DNA of 64,000 nt from Phycisphaerae bacterium (GCA_029260215.1 JAJDDQ010000051.1:1-64000), one strand, 5' to 3'; shown: positions 53,004 through 61,368, counted from the first letter of the stretch. Numbers and translations are program-made. Notes: generated by a model not told the origin, from the letters alone.

Positions 53004-55637
53004 ATGTCTCAGGTTTCAACCCAACAGAATCGACCGGTCGCCAAAGACGAGCGGTTCTGCGATTTGGCGTTCACCGAGAACGCCCTGCGCGTTCTTGAAG
53101 CGCGATATCTCAAAAAAGACGAAACCGGTCGGTGTACCGAGTCTCCGCAGGATCTCTTTCGGCGCGTTGCTGGCGCGGTGGCCGATGCTGAGTTGCGGTA
53201 CGATCCGGACCCGACCATACGCAGCGAGTGGGAGCATCGCTTCTATCGCCTCATGGCGTCGCAGCGATTCATGCCCAACAGCCCGACGCTCATGAACGCC
53301 GGGCGAGAGATGGGCATGCTCAGCGCGTGTTTCGTGTTGCCCGTCCCGGACAGCATCAACGGGATATTTGATTCGATCAAATACACGGCCTTGATTCAAA
53401 AGGCCGGCGGCGGGACGGGCTTTGCCTTTGATGAACTTCGCCCCACGGGCGATTACATCCGCAGCTCCGGCGGGACGACCAGCGGGCCGATCACGTTCTG
53501 GCGCGCATTCAGCGAAGCCACCAACGCAATTCAGCAGGGTGCGTTTCGCCGTGGTGCGAATATGGGGATGATGAACATCGATCACCCCGATATCCTCAAA
53601 TTCCTGCACGCCAAGGAAGATCTGACACAGTTCACCAACTACAACATCTCGGTCAAAATCAGCGATGCGTGGATGGATGCGTTCGAGGCTGCCCCGAAAT
53701 CTCCCCAAGTCGTCACCAACCCGCGTAACGGCGATCAGTATCTGGTGCCCAAGACGATCAAAGTGTGGGAATACAACATCCGCTCGCTCACGCCGATCGC
53801 GGAGGCGGATGTCGATACGGTCGAGTACTACACGCGACAGGACATTTGGAACATCATCATCAAGAACGCCTGGCGCACCGGCGAGCCGGGTATCGCTTTC
53901 ATGGACCGCATCAACGATGCCAATCCCACGCCGCACGTCGGCAGGATGGAAGCGACCAACCCCTGCGGCGAGCAGCCACTGCTTCCGTTTGAGGCCTGCA
54001 ATCTGGGCAGCGTCAACCTGAAAATGTTCGTGACTGACCCCGGCACGCCCGAAGCCGCCGTCGACTGGGACGCCCTGCGCGAGACCATTCACGAAGCCAC
54101 GCGCTTCCTCGACGATGTCATCGATGCCAACAACTACCCGCTGCCCCAGATCGACGAAATCTGCAAACGGAATCGAAAAATCGGCTTGGGCATCATGGGT
54201 TTTGCGGACGCGCTGTTCCAACTCGGCGTTGGCTACAACACCGAGGAAGGCATCGCGTGGGGCCGGCGATTCATGCAGTTTGTGGACGACGAATCCCATG
54301 CGTGCAGCGAGGAACTCGCGAAAACGCGAGGCTCATTCCCAAACTGGACGGGAAGCACTTGGGACACCAAACACCACCGTCCCATGCGCAACGCCACCTG
54401 CACCACGGTGGCACCCACCGGGACGATCAGCATCCTGGCTGGCTGCTCGTGCGGCGTCGAACCGCTCTACAGCCTCGCCTTTTACCGAAACGTGTTACGG
54501 GGGCAGGACCACGGTAAAAAGCCGATGGTCGAAATCAACCCCATTTTCGACAAAGCCGCGCAAGCGCGTGGCCTGCTCAGCGGGGAACTGATGGATCAGA
54601 TTGCCAGGGAAGGCACCCTCGCTGGGATTTCCAATATTCCCGACGACATGCGCAAGGTCTTCGTTTGCGCTCACGATATAGCACCCGATTGGCACGTGCG
54701 CATGCAGGCCGCCTTCCAGGAACATTGTGACGCAGCCATCTCCAAGACCATTAACTTCCCCGAGTGCGCCACCATCGACGATGTCGAGACGATCTACCGC
54801 GAAGCGTACCGCCTGCGATGCAAGGGCGTCACGGTCTATCGCAACGGTTGCCGTCAGTTTCAACCGATGGCCCTCAAAGGCAGCGATGCGAAGGAGCAGC
54901 CAGCCGCTGAGAAAAAAGCGGTGGCGAGGCCTGTGCCCGAGCCGATGGACCTTCACGACATCGCAGCCGGTGTTCGCATTCGCCAGATCACGCCCTTCGG
55001 CAACATGCACGTTCAAATCACGGTAAACGTCGAAACCGAGCAGGACCTCGAAGTCTTCGCACAACTCGGCAAGGGCGGTGACCTGGCCACCAGCGACCTC
55101 GAAGCGATCTGCCGCATGATCAGCCTTTGGCTTCGCAGCGGCGGAAAACTGCACCACGTCATCCGTCAACTCAAGGGTATCGGTTCCAGCCTTCAAATTG
55201 CAACCAAAGAAGGGAAAATCCGCAGCCTGGGCGACGGCTTGGCGCGGGCGCTCGAGAAATACTCCCGTGCCAAATCGAAGTTCGGGTTGAAAAACCTTAT
55301 TATCGGGCGTTTCGATTCGGCGGAGCTTGATCGCGATTGGACGCAAATGCGCTTCGCCGGCAACAGCATGAATGGCAGCAGCACGAACGGCAGCAACGGA
55401 AACGGAATCGCGAAGACCAACGGCAAAAGCACCAGTGGCGAAGCCACCAATGGTGACGGCGCCAGCGGCGAAGGCGCCAACGAACACAACCGGGCGGCGA
55501 CGCGCGTCAGCGCGTGCCCGAGCGATTTCAGCGTCCTCGAAGAACAATACAAGGTACTTTGCCCAGATTGCCAAGGCCCCCTACGTTTCGCCGAGGGGTG
55601 CGTAAAGTGCGAAAGTTGCGGATATTCTCACTGTTAA
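53004..55637 (+). CDS. nrdJ: Adenosylcobalamin-dependent ribonucleotide reductase (class II)
   Basis: 877 residues; reduces ribonucleotides to deoxyribonucleotides with B12 as radical generator. Recognisable parts: ATP-cone-like N-terminus, FMPNSPTLMNAGREMGMLSA with the active-site cysteine region following (CFVLPV), KYTALIQKAGGGTGFAF, CNLGSVNL, VAPTGTISILAGCSCGVEPL, and an insert unique to the B12 class (YRLRCKGVTVYRNGCRQ). After about 790 there is a low-complexity Asn/Gly/Ser/Thr linker, then a C-terminal zinc ribbon (CPDCQ ... CVKCESCGYSHC) carrying cysteines that can reduce the active site. The ATG at 53004 has GGAG eight bases upstream. Monocistronic. Confidence 0.92.
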   Translation: MSQVSTQQNRPVAKDERFCDLAFTENALRVLEARYLKKDETGRCTESPQDLFRRVAGAVADAELRYDPDPTIRSEWEHRFYRLMASQRFMPNSPTLMNAGREMGMLSACFVLPVPDSINGIFDSIKYTALIQKAGGGTGFAFDELRPTGDYIRSSGGTTSGPITFWRAFSEATNAIQQGAFRRGANMGMMNIDHPDILKFLHAKEDLTQFTNYNISVKISDAWMDAFEAAPKSPQVVTNPRNGDQYLVPKTIKVWEYNIRSLTPIAEADVDTVEYYTRQDIWNIIIKNAWRTGEPGIAFMDRINDANPTPHVGRMEATNPCGEQPLLPFEACNLGSVNLKMFVTDPGTPEAAVDWDALRETIHEATRFLDDVIDANNYPLPQIDEICKRNRKIGLGIMGFADALFQLGVGYNTEEGIAWGRRFMQFVDDESHACSEELAKTRGSFPNWTGSTWDTKHHRPMRNATCTTVAPTGTISILAGCSCGVEPLYSLAFYRNVLRGQDHGKKPMVEINPIFDKAAQARGLLSGELMDQIAREGTLAGISNIPDDMRKVFVCAHDIAPDWHVRMQAAFQEHCDAAISKTINFPECATIDDVETIYREAYRLRCKGVTVYRNGCRQFQPMALKGSDAKEQPAAEKKAVARPVPEPMDLHDIAAGVRIRQITPFGNMHVQITVNVETEQDLEVFAQLGKGGDLATSDLEAICRMISLWLRSGGKLHHVIRQLKGIGSSLQIATKEGKIRSLGDGLARALEKYSRAKSKFGLKNLIIGRFDSAELDRDWTQMRFAGNSMNGSSTNGSNGNGIAKTNGKSTSGEATNGDGASGEGANEHNRAATRVSACPSDFSVLEEQYKVLCPDCQGPLRFAEGCVKCESCGYSHC

Positions 55638-55668
55638 AGTTGTTTTTTTTGTGATGAAACCGAGGTTT

Positions 55669-55699
55669 TTGACGACTTTTCCGAATTTGCGAGTATAAT
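55669..55699 (+). promoter_or_regulatory. Promoter-like sequence before candidate RNA
   Basis: TTGACG at 55669-55674 and a perfect TATAAT at 55694-55699, separated by 19 bases (2 longer than ideal). It points to a transcript starting near 55706, which contains the hairpins described next. Confidence 0.5.
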
Positions 55700-55705
55700 C
55701 GCGGG

Positions 55706-55906
55706 TATTGATCTAAGAAATACCGCCTGCATGACCGATACAGAATTCTAGGTCGGTGCAGAACGAAGGTGTTCAATCGCGGCTGGAATTATTGGAGGGC
55801 TTTGCGGCGAACCTTTGGGGTCGCCAACGTGTATCAAATAACGGCTTCTTTCCCCTCCGGAAAGCACCGTCACTGTGCTATGCACGGGCGGTGCTTTCTT
55901 TTTTTG
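55706..55906 (+). ncRNA. Candidate structured non-coding RNA
   Basis: About 200 bases between nrdJ and the convergent cheY gene with at least four nested or consecutive stems. GGTATT/AATACC at 55704-55724. CTGC...ACCGA / TCGGT...GCAG at 55727-55761. An outer GGAGGG (55794-55799) / CCCTCC (55853-55858) enclosing GGCGA/TCGCC (55806-55825). It ends in a strong terminator. No coding frame with a start signal was found. It does not match 6S, SRP, tmRNA or RNase P features that I recognise. It could instead be the long 3' leader of nrdJ, but the promoter-like sequence argues for a separate RNA. Confidence 0.5.
55861..55906 (+). terminator. Rho-independent terminator
   Basis: AAAGCACCG (55861-55869) pairs with CGGTGCTTT (55889-55897), with an inner stem GTGC/GCAC, followed by a run of seven T (55899-55905). 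It is the strongest intrinsic terminator in the window. Confidence 0.85.
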
Positions 55907-56008
55907 ATCCCCCAAGAGTGTCGCGAAACGAATACGCGTCAGGTTACGCGTATGGCAGGGCGAGCACGCCTGGCAGGGCAAGACCGTGAAACGAGCGGAG
56001 GGTGGCGA

Positions 56009-56380
56009 TCAGGCCGTCGCTACCCGGCTTAGGGTTTGTTCGATTTTTTCAGCCATCGTTTCGGTGGAAAACGGCTTGACGACGTAGTTGTTCGCGCCGG
56101 CTTGAACCGCCTGGATGACGCGCGACTTCTCCGCCTCCGTCGTACACATGATGACCGGCGTGGTGACACCGTCTTTCCGGATGGTCTTGAGGAAGGTAAT
56201 GCCGTCCATGTTGGGCATGTTCCAGTCCAGGAGGATGAGGTCCGGTGAGGTTTCCTTGAGTTTTACGATGGCTTCCACGCCGTCTGCGGATTCGACGATA
56301 TCGGTGTGTCCCAGCGTCGACAGAATGTTCTTTTGAATGTTGCGTATCGTTCGCGAATCATCTACGAGGAGTATTTTCAT
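56009..56380 (-). CDS. cheY: CheY-like single-domain response regulator
   Basis: 123 residues, receiver domain only. Acidic pocket D7/D8 (LLVDDS), phospho-acceptor D52 (LILLDWNMP), Thr in the MCTTEAEK stretch and the conserved Lys in YVVKPFSTE near 105. Its start overlaps the cheX stop (ATGA, 4 bases). It is the likely substrate of the CheX phosphatase. No CheA or motility gene is adjacent, so the input and output are not visible. Confidence 0.92.
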   Translation of the reverse strand: MKILLVDDSRTIRNIQKNILSTLGHTDIVESADGVEAIVKLKETSPDLILLDWNMPNMDGITFLKTIRKDGVTTPVIMCTTEAEKSRVIQAVQAGANNYVVKPFSTETMAEKIEQTLSRVATA

Positions 56381-56865
56381 GATGTTGCTCCCGCCATCGC
56401 GGCTTTATTGACTTTCATGGACACGTGAACGTGAAAATCACCGACGGACGTGCTGCACGGAATGCAAACCCCCGGGTGTGCCTTGGAATTGGTGACTTCA
56501 TGATGTTCGCCGATGATGACGCTCGGCAGTGAAATGTTGACATCAAGACCGACGAATTCAGACTTTGCACCGCCTGCGATCATGTTGGCGATCTCGCCGA
56601 CCGCGTCGGCAAAATCCACGTGGTCCAGATCCATTTCAATGCCGGAGAACTTGGACGCAATCCGGACGGCTACCTCTTTTCCCATCGCCAACACAACCGC
56701 ACCGGACGCATCACCCGAAAAACCGATGATGGCCGAAACGTGCGGGCGAGATTGGTTGTCCGAATTCGGGACGAACGGCTTGCCGTACGTGACGTTCATA
56801 TCGAGCATCATTTTGAAGAGATTCTGAATTGACTTCACGAACGGATTGATGAATCGAACGTCCAC
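56377..56865 (-). CDS. cheX: CheX-like chemotaxis phosphatase
   Basis: 162 residues. CheX dephosphorylates CheY-phosphate. The catalytic ExxN motif is at E91-I-A-N94 in DAVGEIANMIAGGAKSEF. GYFGFS-like strands (AIIGFSGDASGAVVLAM) precede it. It forms a two-gene operon with cheY. The single ExxN (not two as in CheC) agrees with CheX. Confidence 0.87.
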   Translation of the reverse strand: MDVRFINPFVKSIQNLFKMMLDMNVTYGKPFVPNSDNQSRPHVSAIIGFSGDASGAVVLAMGKEVAVRIASKFSGIEMDLDHVDFADAVGEIANMIAGGAKSEFVGLDVNISLPSVIIGEHHEVTNSKAHPGVCIPCSTSVGDFHVHVSMKVNKAAMAGATS

Positions 56866-57059
56866 GTCTTACTCCCTTTGCCGAACGGCGAACCGCACGG
56901 GCAAATCCTTGAAATACAAGCCGATTTTGTGTCGGCGTGACTCAATCTAGTTGTCGGCCATTTCCCCCGCCGAGTTTGTCCCGGATTTGGTTCGAACACG
57001 ACCCCGTCGTGCTCCTAGTGTGATTGCCCCGTTTCAGGTTCGACCCTCAAGGCCACTGG

Positions 57060-57653
57060 TTATTCCGGCCCGGCCGTCAGGGACAGGTGGAATACTCCAT
57101 GCCTGTCCGACATCGTTACGCCGCGTTCGTGAACAACCTCAAGTCGCGCCCCCAGCAACCGATCGCCGTCTTGGAGGACCGAGTTGTTGATGACGGCCAG
57201 CCGATTATTACCGGACCTTAAAATCCCCGTGAGGCGAAAGTTCGCGGAGCGGTCGATGGCTTTGCCGACTGCATCGTCAGTGTACGATTCGGGCACCTTC
57301 TGCTGCGGCGGTCGGGATGCGATTTGCGTTTCAATCGGCTGAGCGACGCCCGTTTCGGCGAGGGCGGTGTTTGGAGCGGTTGCCGGTAATGGCGTGATGT
57401 TATTCGGACGTTCGCGTGCCAAGACCATGCCAAGTCCCATAACGGCGGCTGCGACCAGAATCAGGCCGATCGCAATTGCATCGCGATTGGCGTCTCCGTT
57501 CGCCCTGACTTTTTTTTCGCCCGTACCCACGGTTTCGGGCAGTTTCAGGTCCAGCCGGCAAACGTCCGGCTGGCGCCACGGTTCGGCGGGTGGGGGCGTG
57601 CGGTTTTGGGTGTCGGCCTGCGTTCGCCGCATCGCGTCGGAAATAACGCTCAT
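57060..57653 (-). CDS. GspB-like type II secretion/pilus-assembly protein
   Basis: 197 residues. Cytosolic N-terminus, one transmembrane helix at about 60-80 (AIAIGLILVAAAVMGLGMVLA), a Pro-rich linker, then a periplasmic domain at about 135-195 with FRLTGILRSGNNRLAVINNS then VLQDGDRLLGARLEV, typical of T2SSB/PilP-like domains. GspB pairs with GspA (ExeA) to assemble the secretin in the outer membrane. It overlaps the ExeA gene by 4 bases. No secretin gene is in the window. Confidence 0.75.
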   Translation of the reverse strand: MSVISDAMRRTQADTQNRTPPPAEPWRQPDVCRLDLKLPETVGTGEKKVRANGDANRDAIAIGLILVAAAVMGLGMVLARERPNNITPLPATAPNTALAETGVAQPIETQIASRPPQQKVPESYTDDAVGKAIDRSANFRLTGILRSGNNRLAVINNSVLQDGDRLLGARLEVVHERGVTMSDRHGVFHLSLTAGPE

Positions 57654-58462
57654 TCGAGGGACTCCCGGAGGTCGTCAACGGCTTTGGCTACGTGAACACA
57701 GGTGACGCAATCGTTTTGGGATGCGAAGGCAGCCAACAGCGAGATGTCACTGATGGCGTTGACGAGTCTGGGAATTCCGGACGACCTTGCGTGAATTTCC
57801 TCGACGGCGGCGTCTGCGAAGCTTGGCCGTCCGTTGCCGCCGGCGACGGTCAAGCGGTGTCGAATGTAAGCGTTGGTCTCATCGGAGTTTATGGGCCTCA
57901 GGCGATAGCGTACGGTAACGCGCTGGCGTAGTTGTCTCAGTTTTGCGGCTGCGAGTTTCGTATCGAGTTCCGGTTGGCCGCTGAGGACGATCTGGAGCAG
58001 CTTGCGGTCGTCGTTTTCGAAGTTGCTCAGCAGGCGGACCTGTTCCAACTGGGCGTAGGTCAGGTGCTGGGCTTCGTCGATCACGAGAACGACGTCCCTG
58101 CCGGCTTGAAATTCGTCGAGCAATAGTTGGTAGAGGCGTTCGCGGAGCGTGAGGCGATCGCCCTTGGCGTCCGGACAGCCGAGTTCGTGGAGGATGGCGC
58201 GCAGGAGCTGGGTATCGGAAAGGCAGGGGTCGAGGATCAGGGCTGTGCGGTACCGGTCATCCAGACGGTCGAGCAGTGCTCGGCAGAGCGTGGTTTTGCC
58301 CGTGCCGACGTCGCCGGTGAGCACGATGAACCCGCGCCGGAGCTGCACGCCGAACATCAGGTGGTCCATGGCCTGTGCGTGGGCGTCGGACAGGTACATG
58401 AAACGCGGGCTGGGCGTGATGTTGAACGGGAGTTCACGAAGCCCGTAATAATCCAGATACAA
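57650..58462 (-). CDS. ExeA/GspA-like AAA ATPase
   Basis: 270 residues. Walker A GDVGTGKTT at about 50-57 and Walker B DVVLVIDEAQHL near 120-131. The N-terminus YLDYYGLRELPFNITPSPRF is the ExeA signature when the TTG at 58462 is used (GGAG eight bases upstream); an ATG at 58489 adds nine non-family residues. ExeA ATPases assemble the secretin of type II secretion or type IV pili. Unlike GspA, no C-terminal peptidoglycan-binding domain is present. Coupled to the gspB-like gene. Confidence 0.8.
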   Translation of the reverse strand: MYLDYYGLRELPFNITPSPRFMYLSDAHAQAMDHLMFGVQLRRGFIVLTGDVGTGKTTLCRALLDRLDDRYRTALILDPCLSDTQLLRAILHELGCPDAKGDRLTLRERLYQLLLDEFQAGRDVVLVIDEAQHLTYAQLEQVRLLSNFENDDRKLLQIVLSGQPELDTKLAAAKLRQLRQRVTVRYRLRPINSDETNAYIRHRLTVAGGNGRPSFADAAVEEIHARSSGIPRLVNAISDISLLAAFASQNDCVTCVHVAKAVDDLRESLE

Positions 58463-58595
58463 GGTTAATGCTCCACACGTTATCGGCACAGCCGGCAGGA
58501 GTTAGGTCGGCGGAACGATGTGGTGACTTGAGAATCATGCTGCGGGCCGGGGTTTGGGATCGGTGTTGAGTTTGGTAGGCTTGTGCTTTGTTGGG

Positions 58596-58740
58596 CCTGA
58601 AGCGACGGGGGGGATTCGAGGTGGTCTCTGGATTCGACTTCCCCATGGCTAAAGCCGTGGGGCACCCGCCTGAAGCGACGGGGGGATTCGAGGTGGTTCC
58701 TGGATTCGACTTCCCCACGGCTAAAGCCGTGGGGCACCCG
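58596..58740. repeat. Tandem direct repeat (73 and 72 bp)
   Basis: Two abutting copies, 58596-58668 and 58669-58740, beginning CCTGAAGCGACGGG and ending CCGTGGGGCACCCG. They differ only in G-run length (7 against 6) and three substitutions. Each copy contains the palindrome CCCCACGGCTAAAGCCGTGG (CCCCATGG in the first). Confidence 0.8.
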
Positions 58741-58766
58741 CACCGGTTGAAAACCGGTGCCACACG
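58741..58766. repeat. Palindromic repeat, family B copy 3
   Basis: CACCGGTTGAAAACCGGTGC then CACACG, matching the pair at 26186-26255. It follows directly on the tandem repeat. Confidence 0.6.
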
Positions 58767-58809
58767 GAAAGCCCTTTTGTCCAAGGGGCTATTATGGTGG
58801 AGATTCATG

Positions 58810-59658
58810 ATGAGTTGGTTTCGTTCGGCGATGCTGGTTTGGTTGATCGTTCCGTTTGCGGCGCAGGCACAGGTATGCACGTTTGGCGATGCGAACGGCG
58901 ATACGGATGTTGATTTCGCTGATTTCGGGTCGTTTCAGCTCTGTCATGGCGACGCAGCTGGGGAGGGGTGCGCGGCGTTCGATTTCGACGGTGATTTGGA
59001 TATCGATCAATTCGATCTGGATGCGTTTCAGGGGGCGCTGACGTTGCCGCTTGCGTTGTTCGATTACGGTGCCAGCCCGCGTGCGAATCTGGAGGCTGAG
59101 TTACTGGCTTTGGAGAATGGGCTTTCGCTGCTGGCGACCGATGTGATGTACGAGCGTATTTTGCGCGATCTGGCGGCTATCCGTGTTCTGGAGCCTGCGG
59201 TCGTCAACGTGATTCACGACATGGCCTGGGGGCCTACACAGTTGATTGTGAAGCTGAACACGGGCGCGGATCGGTGCGCGTTCGACGAAATGAACGCATT
59301 TTACAAGACGACGGACGTGCAGTTTCTGTTCGATTTCGGGAGCGGTCCGTTTTATCTTGTTCACTATCCTGGGCGGATGAGGATGCCGCTGTTGGGTACT
59401 TTGTATGCTGTGTTGGATGAAGTTGAATTCGCGGAACCGGACGGACTTATTGGTACGGATGACCGGATTACGATTCAGACGGCTTCGCCGACTTGGACGT
59501 ACACGATCGACGATGGGTTTCTGGATTGTTTCGACGGTTGCGACTGCCATGTTGTGCGGACGTTTGAGGTGGATGCGAACGGGGTTGCTGCCGAATCGGA
59601 TTTGAACTGCTTTGGGCAGTCGTGGTGTGTGTTGCCGGATGTTTGTCTGGGGAAATAG
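58810..59658 (+). CDS. Secreted protein with N-terminal dockerin-like Ca repeats
   Basis: 282 residues; signal peptide ending FAAQAQ. Immediately after it come two dockerin/EF-like loops: GDANGDTDVDFADFGSFQLC and FDFDGDLDIDQFDLDAFQGA. The rest is a beta-rich domain of unknown family with a few cysteines. GGAG seven bases before the ATG at 58810. Placing the Ca repeats at the N-terminus is opposite to the large cysteine-rich protein. It may be anchored or assembled outside the cell. Confidence 0.72.
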   Translation: MSWFRSAMLVWLIVPFAAQAQVCTFGDANGDTDVDFADFGSFQLCHGDAAGEGCAAFDFDGDLDIDQFDLDAFQGALTLPLALFDYGASPRANLEAELLALENGLSLLATDVMYERILRDLAAIRVLEPAVVNVIHDMAWGPTQLIVKLNTGADRCAFDEMNAFYKTTDVQFLFDFGSGPFYLVHYPGRMRMPLLGTLYAVLDEVEFAEPDGLIGTDDRITIQTASPTWTYTIDDGFLDCFDGCDCHVVRTFEVDANGVAAESDLNCFGQSWCVLPDVCLGK

Positions 59659-59694
59659 GTAACTGATTACCTGACCGCGTCGTCGAGTCTTGCC

Positions 59695-60468
59695 ATGCCT
59701 GAATTGAATCGCACAAACGACCCTCTTGATTTGACCGACGCTCCAATTCTTATCTGTGAAACCCGTCATCGGCCGTTTCTAGGCGGGCGTGAGACAATTG
59801 CCCTTTACCAGACGAAACTAATAATCGCGATCGTGAGGGGCAAAGGGGATTTGCCGGAAAGCCTGTTACGTACCGATGGCGCATCGAACTGGATTGAATT
59901 CGGGCGGGCGAAAAAAGTCAGAATTGTCGCCGTCGACGAAATTGAGTCGGTAAATACTTACGAAAAGCAAGATTGGATATCGTTCGCAATAATCGCAAAT
60001 GACGAAAAGATCGTGTTCGATGTTGCCCACGACGCTGGCGAGGTGATTCTCCAAGAATTCGCTCAGCGGATGCCGAATAAGTTGGTCTCGCGCCTACACA
60101 CTGGCCGTGACGCTCGCAGAGCGCACTATTGGGGAGTCGTTGTGGGTTGCGTGGGCGTGGACATACTCGCTGCGTGGGTTGTGTACGAAATGTACAGGGG
60201 AACGTTTCAGGGCAGGGGCGTTGTAGCGAACATCATTTACCAAATCTATGAATCGCGCGGATTCGCGGTGGCTGCGGTATTGACGGCCTTTGGAGCGATG
60301 GCGATCAACATGCTATTCGCGCTGATGCTGGTTATCGTGCCATCAAATCCAGAATCGATCCTTAATTGCAATGAGTGTGGTTATGATATTCGCGGCCTCC
60401 GGGGCGAACGGTGCCCGGAATGCGGATTACTGCTGAATCGAGAATTCGAAACTCCCAAGAAGCCCTGA
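59695..60468 (+). CDS. PH-like/zinc-ribbon membrane protein
   Basis: 257 residues. Residues about 25-135 look like a bacterial PH-like beta domain (LGGRETIALYQTKLIIAIVR, then VDEIESVNTYEKQDWISFAI). Two transmembrane helices lie at about 150-170 and 190-220. The C-terminus carries a ribbon CNECGYDIRGLRGERCPECG. It is the same ribbon type as other proteins here but at the C-terminal end. Function unknown. Confidence 0.7.
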   Translation: MPELNRTNDPLDLTDAPILICETRHRPFLGGRETIALYQTKLIIAIVRGKGDLPESLLRTDGASNWIEFGRAKKVRIVAVDEIESVNTYEKQDWISFAIIANDEKIVFDVAHDAGEVILQEFAQRMPNKLVSRLHTGRDARRAHYWGVVVGCVGVDILAAWVVYEMYRGTFQGRGVVANIIYQIYESRGFAVAAVLTAFGAMAINMLFALMLVIVPSNPESILNCNECGYDIRGLRGERCPECGLLLNREFETPKKP

Positions 60469-60547
60469 ACCTTAACCGTCCACAATCGTTTTCAGAATTG
60501 CTTCGGGCGTCCCTGGTGGGATCTGCCGACGAGATGTCCAAGAAACG

Positions 60548-60579
60548 ACCGAGCACCGTCGCAGACGACGGTGCTCGGT
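60548..60579. terminator. Strong bidirectional hairpin terminator
   Basis: ACCGAGCACCGTCG pairs with CGACGGTGCTCGGT around a 4-base loop, a perfect 14-bp stem between convergent genes. The minus-strand side is followed by CGTTTCTT. It could end both transcripts. Confidence 0.65.
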
Positions 60580-60604
60580 TCGTGATTCAAAGATTTCGCA
60601 GATC

Positions 60605-61216
60605 CTATTTCTTGGCGGCGGCGGCGATTTTTCTTGAGAGCGCGCCGTAGTTCTGTGCTTTGAGGTTGGGCGCGTAGCGAGCGGGGTCAGCCTTGAATCC
60701 GCCGATGCACCGCTTGCAGCAGAAGTAGACCTTCTCACCGCTTTCGAGCGTGGTTGAAACCTTGGGATTGATCGTTTCGCCCATGACCGGGCATTTTGTC
60801 TGGTAGGTGTAGCTGGCAGCCATTTTCCCCTGAATGTTGTCGAAGTCGGACTCGATTTTTCCAACGCAATCCTTGCAGCAAGCGTAGATTTTTTGGCCTT
60901 TGATCTCGGCGAACGCTGTTGGGTCGATGGGATTGCCCGAGATCGGACAGGTGACCTGCACGCGATCGAATTTCGCGAGCGCCTTTCGCTGGTCCTTGAC
61001 CTTCGCGTCGTACTTCGCGGGGTTGCCCTCAAATCGCCCCGCGCAACGTTTGCAGCAGAGGAAGGCGGGGCCGTCCTTGGTGGCGGCGCTTACGGAAAAG
61101 TCGATCGGTTTGCCCATGACGGGGCAGTTGGGGATTGGGTTCTCTTCAGCCGAAACGAAACCGGTGGCCAAGCACAATACGCAAGATGCGAACACGGTAG
61201 CTGATATTTTGATCAT
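60605..61216 (-). CDS. Exported protein with three YHS/TRASH-like metal-site domains
   Basis: 203 residues; signal peptide (KISATVFASCVLCLATGFVSA). It has three tandem domains of about 55 residues, each with CP(V/I)(M/S)G...PI near its start and a CC-x-x-C (CCKRC, CCKDC, CCKRC) about 25 residues later: NCPVMGKPIDFS...FLCCKRCAG, TCPISGNPIDPT...YACCKDCVG, KCPVMGETINPK...YFCCKRCIG. YHS/TRASH domains bind copper or other soft metals. GAGGAG precedes the ATG at 61216. A periplasmic metal buffer or sensor is inferred. The second domain has ISG in place of VMG. Confidence 0.75.
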   Translation of the reverse strand: MIKISATVFASCVLCLATGFVSAEENPIPNCPVMGKPIDFSVSAATKDGPAFLCCKRCAGRFEGNPAKYDAKVKDQRKALAKFDRVQVTCPISGNPIDPTAFAEIKGQKIYACCKDCVGKIESDFDNIQGKMAASYTYQTKCPVMGETINPKVSTTLESGEKVYFCCKRCIGGFKADPARYAPNLKAQNYGALSRKIAAAAKK

Positions 61217-61336
61217 GTGACTGCTCCTCAATAGCTTCAAGCCCTTTGTGACAATACGCTGTACGTTGTTCGAGAGGGCCATAAGGTAGCGGATTGGGCG
61301 CGGCGGTCAAAGCTGTTCGTTCGGGTCGTCGTTGTT

Positions 61337-61368
61337 GCGTCCGCGCGGACTGAAGTCTGCGGCTCGTT
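61337..61368. repeat. Palindromic intergenic repeat, family A copy 3 (inverted)
   Basis: GCGTCCGCGCGGACTGAAGT then CTGCGGCTCGT, the reverse complement of the copies at 6394 and 13675. It lies just upstream of the oxoprolinase gene. Confidence 0.62.
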
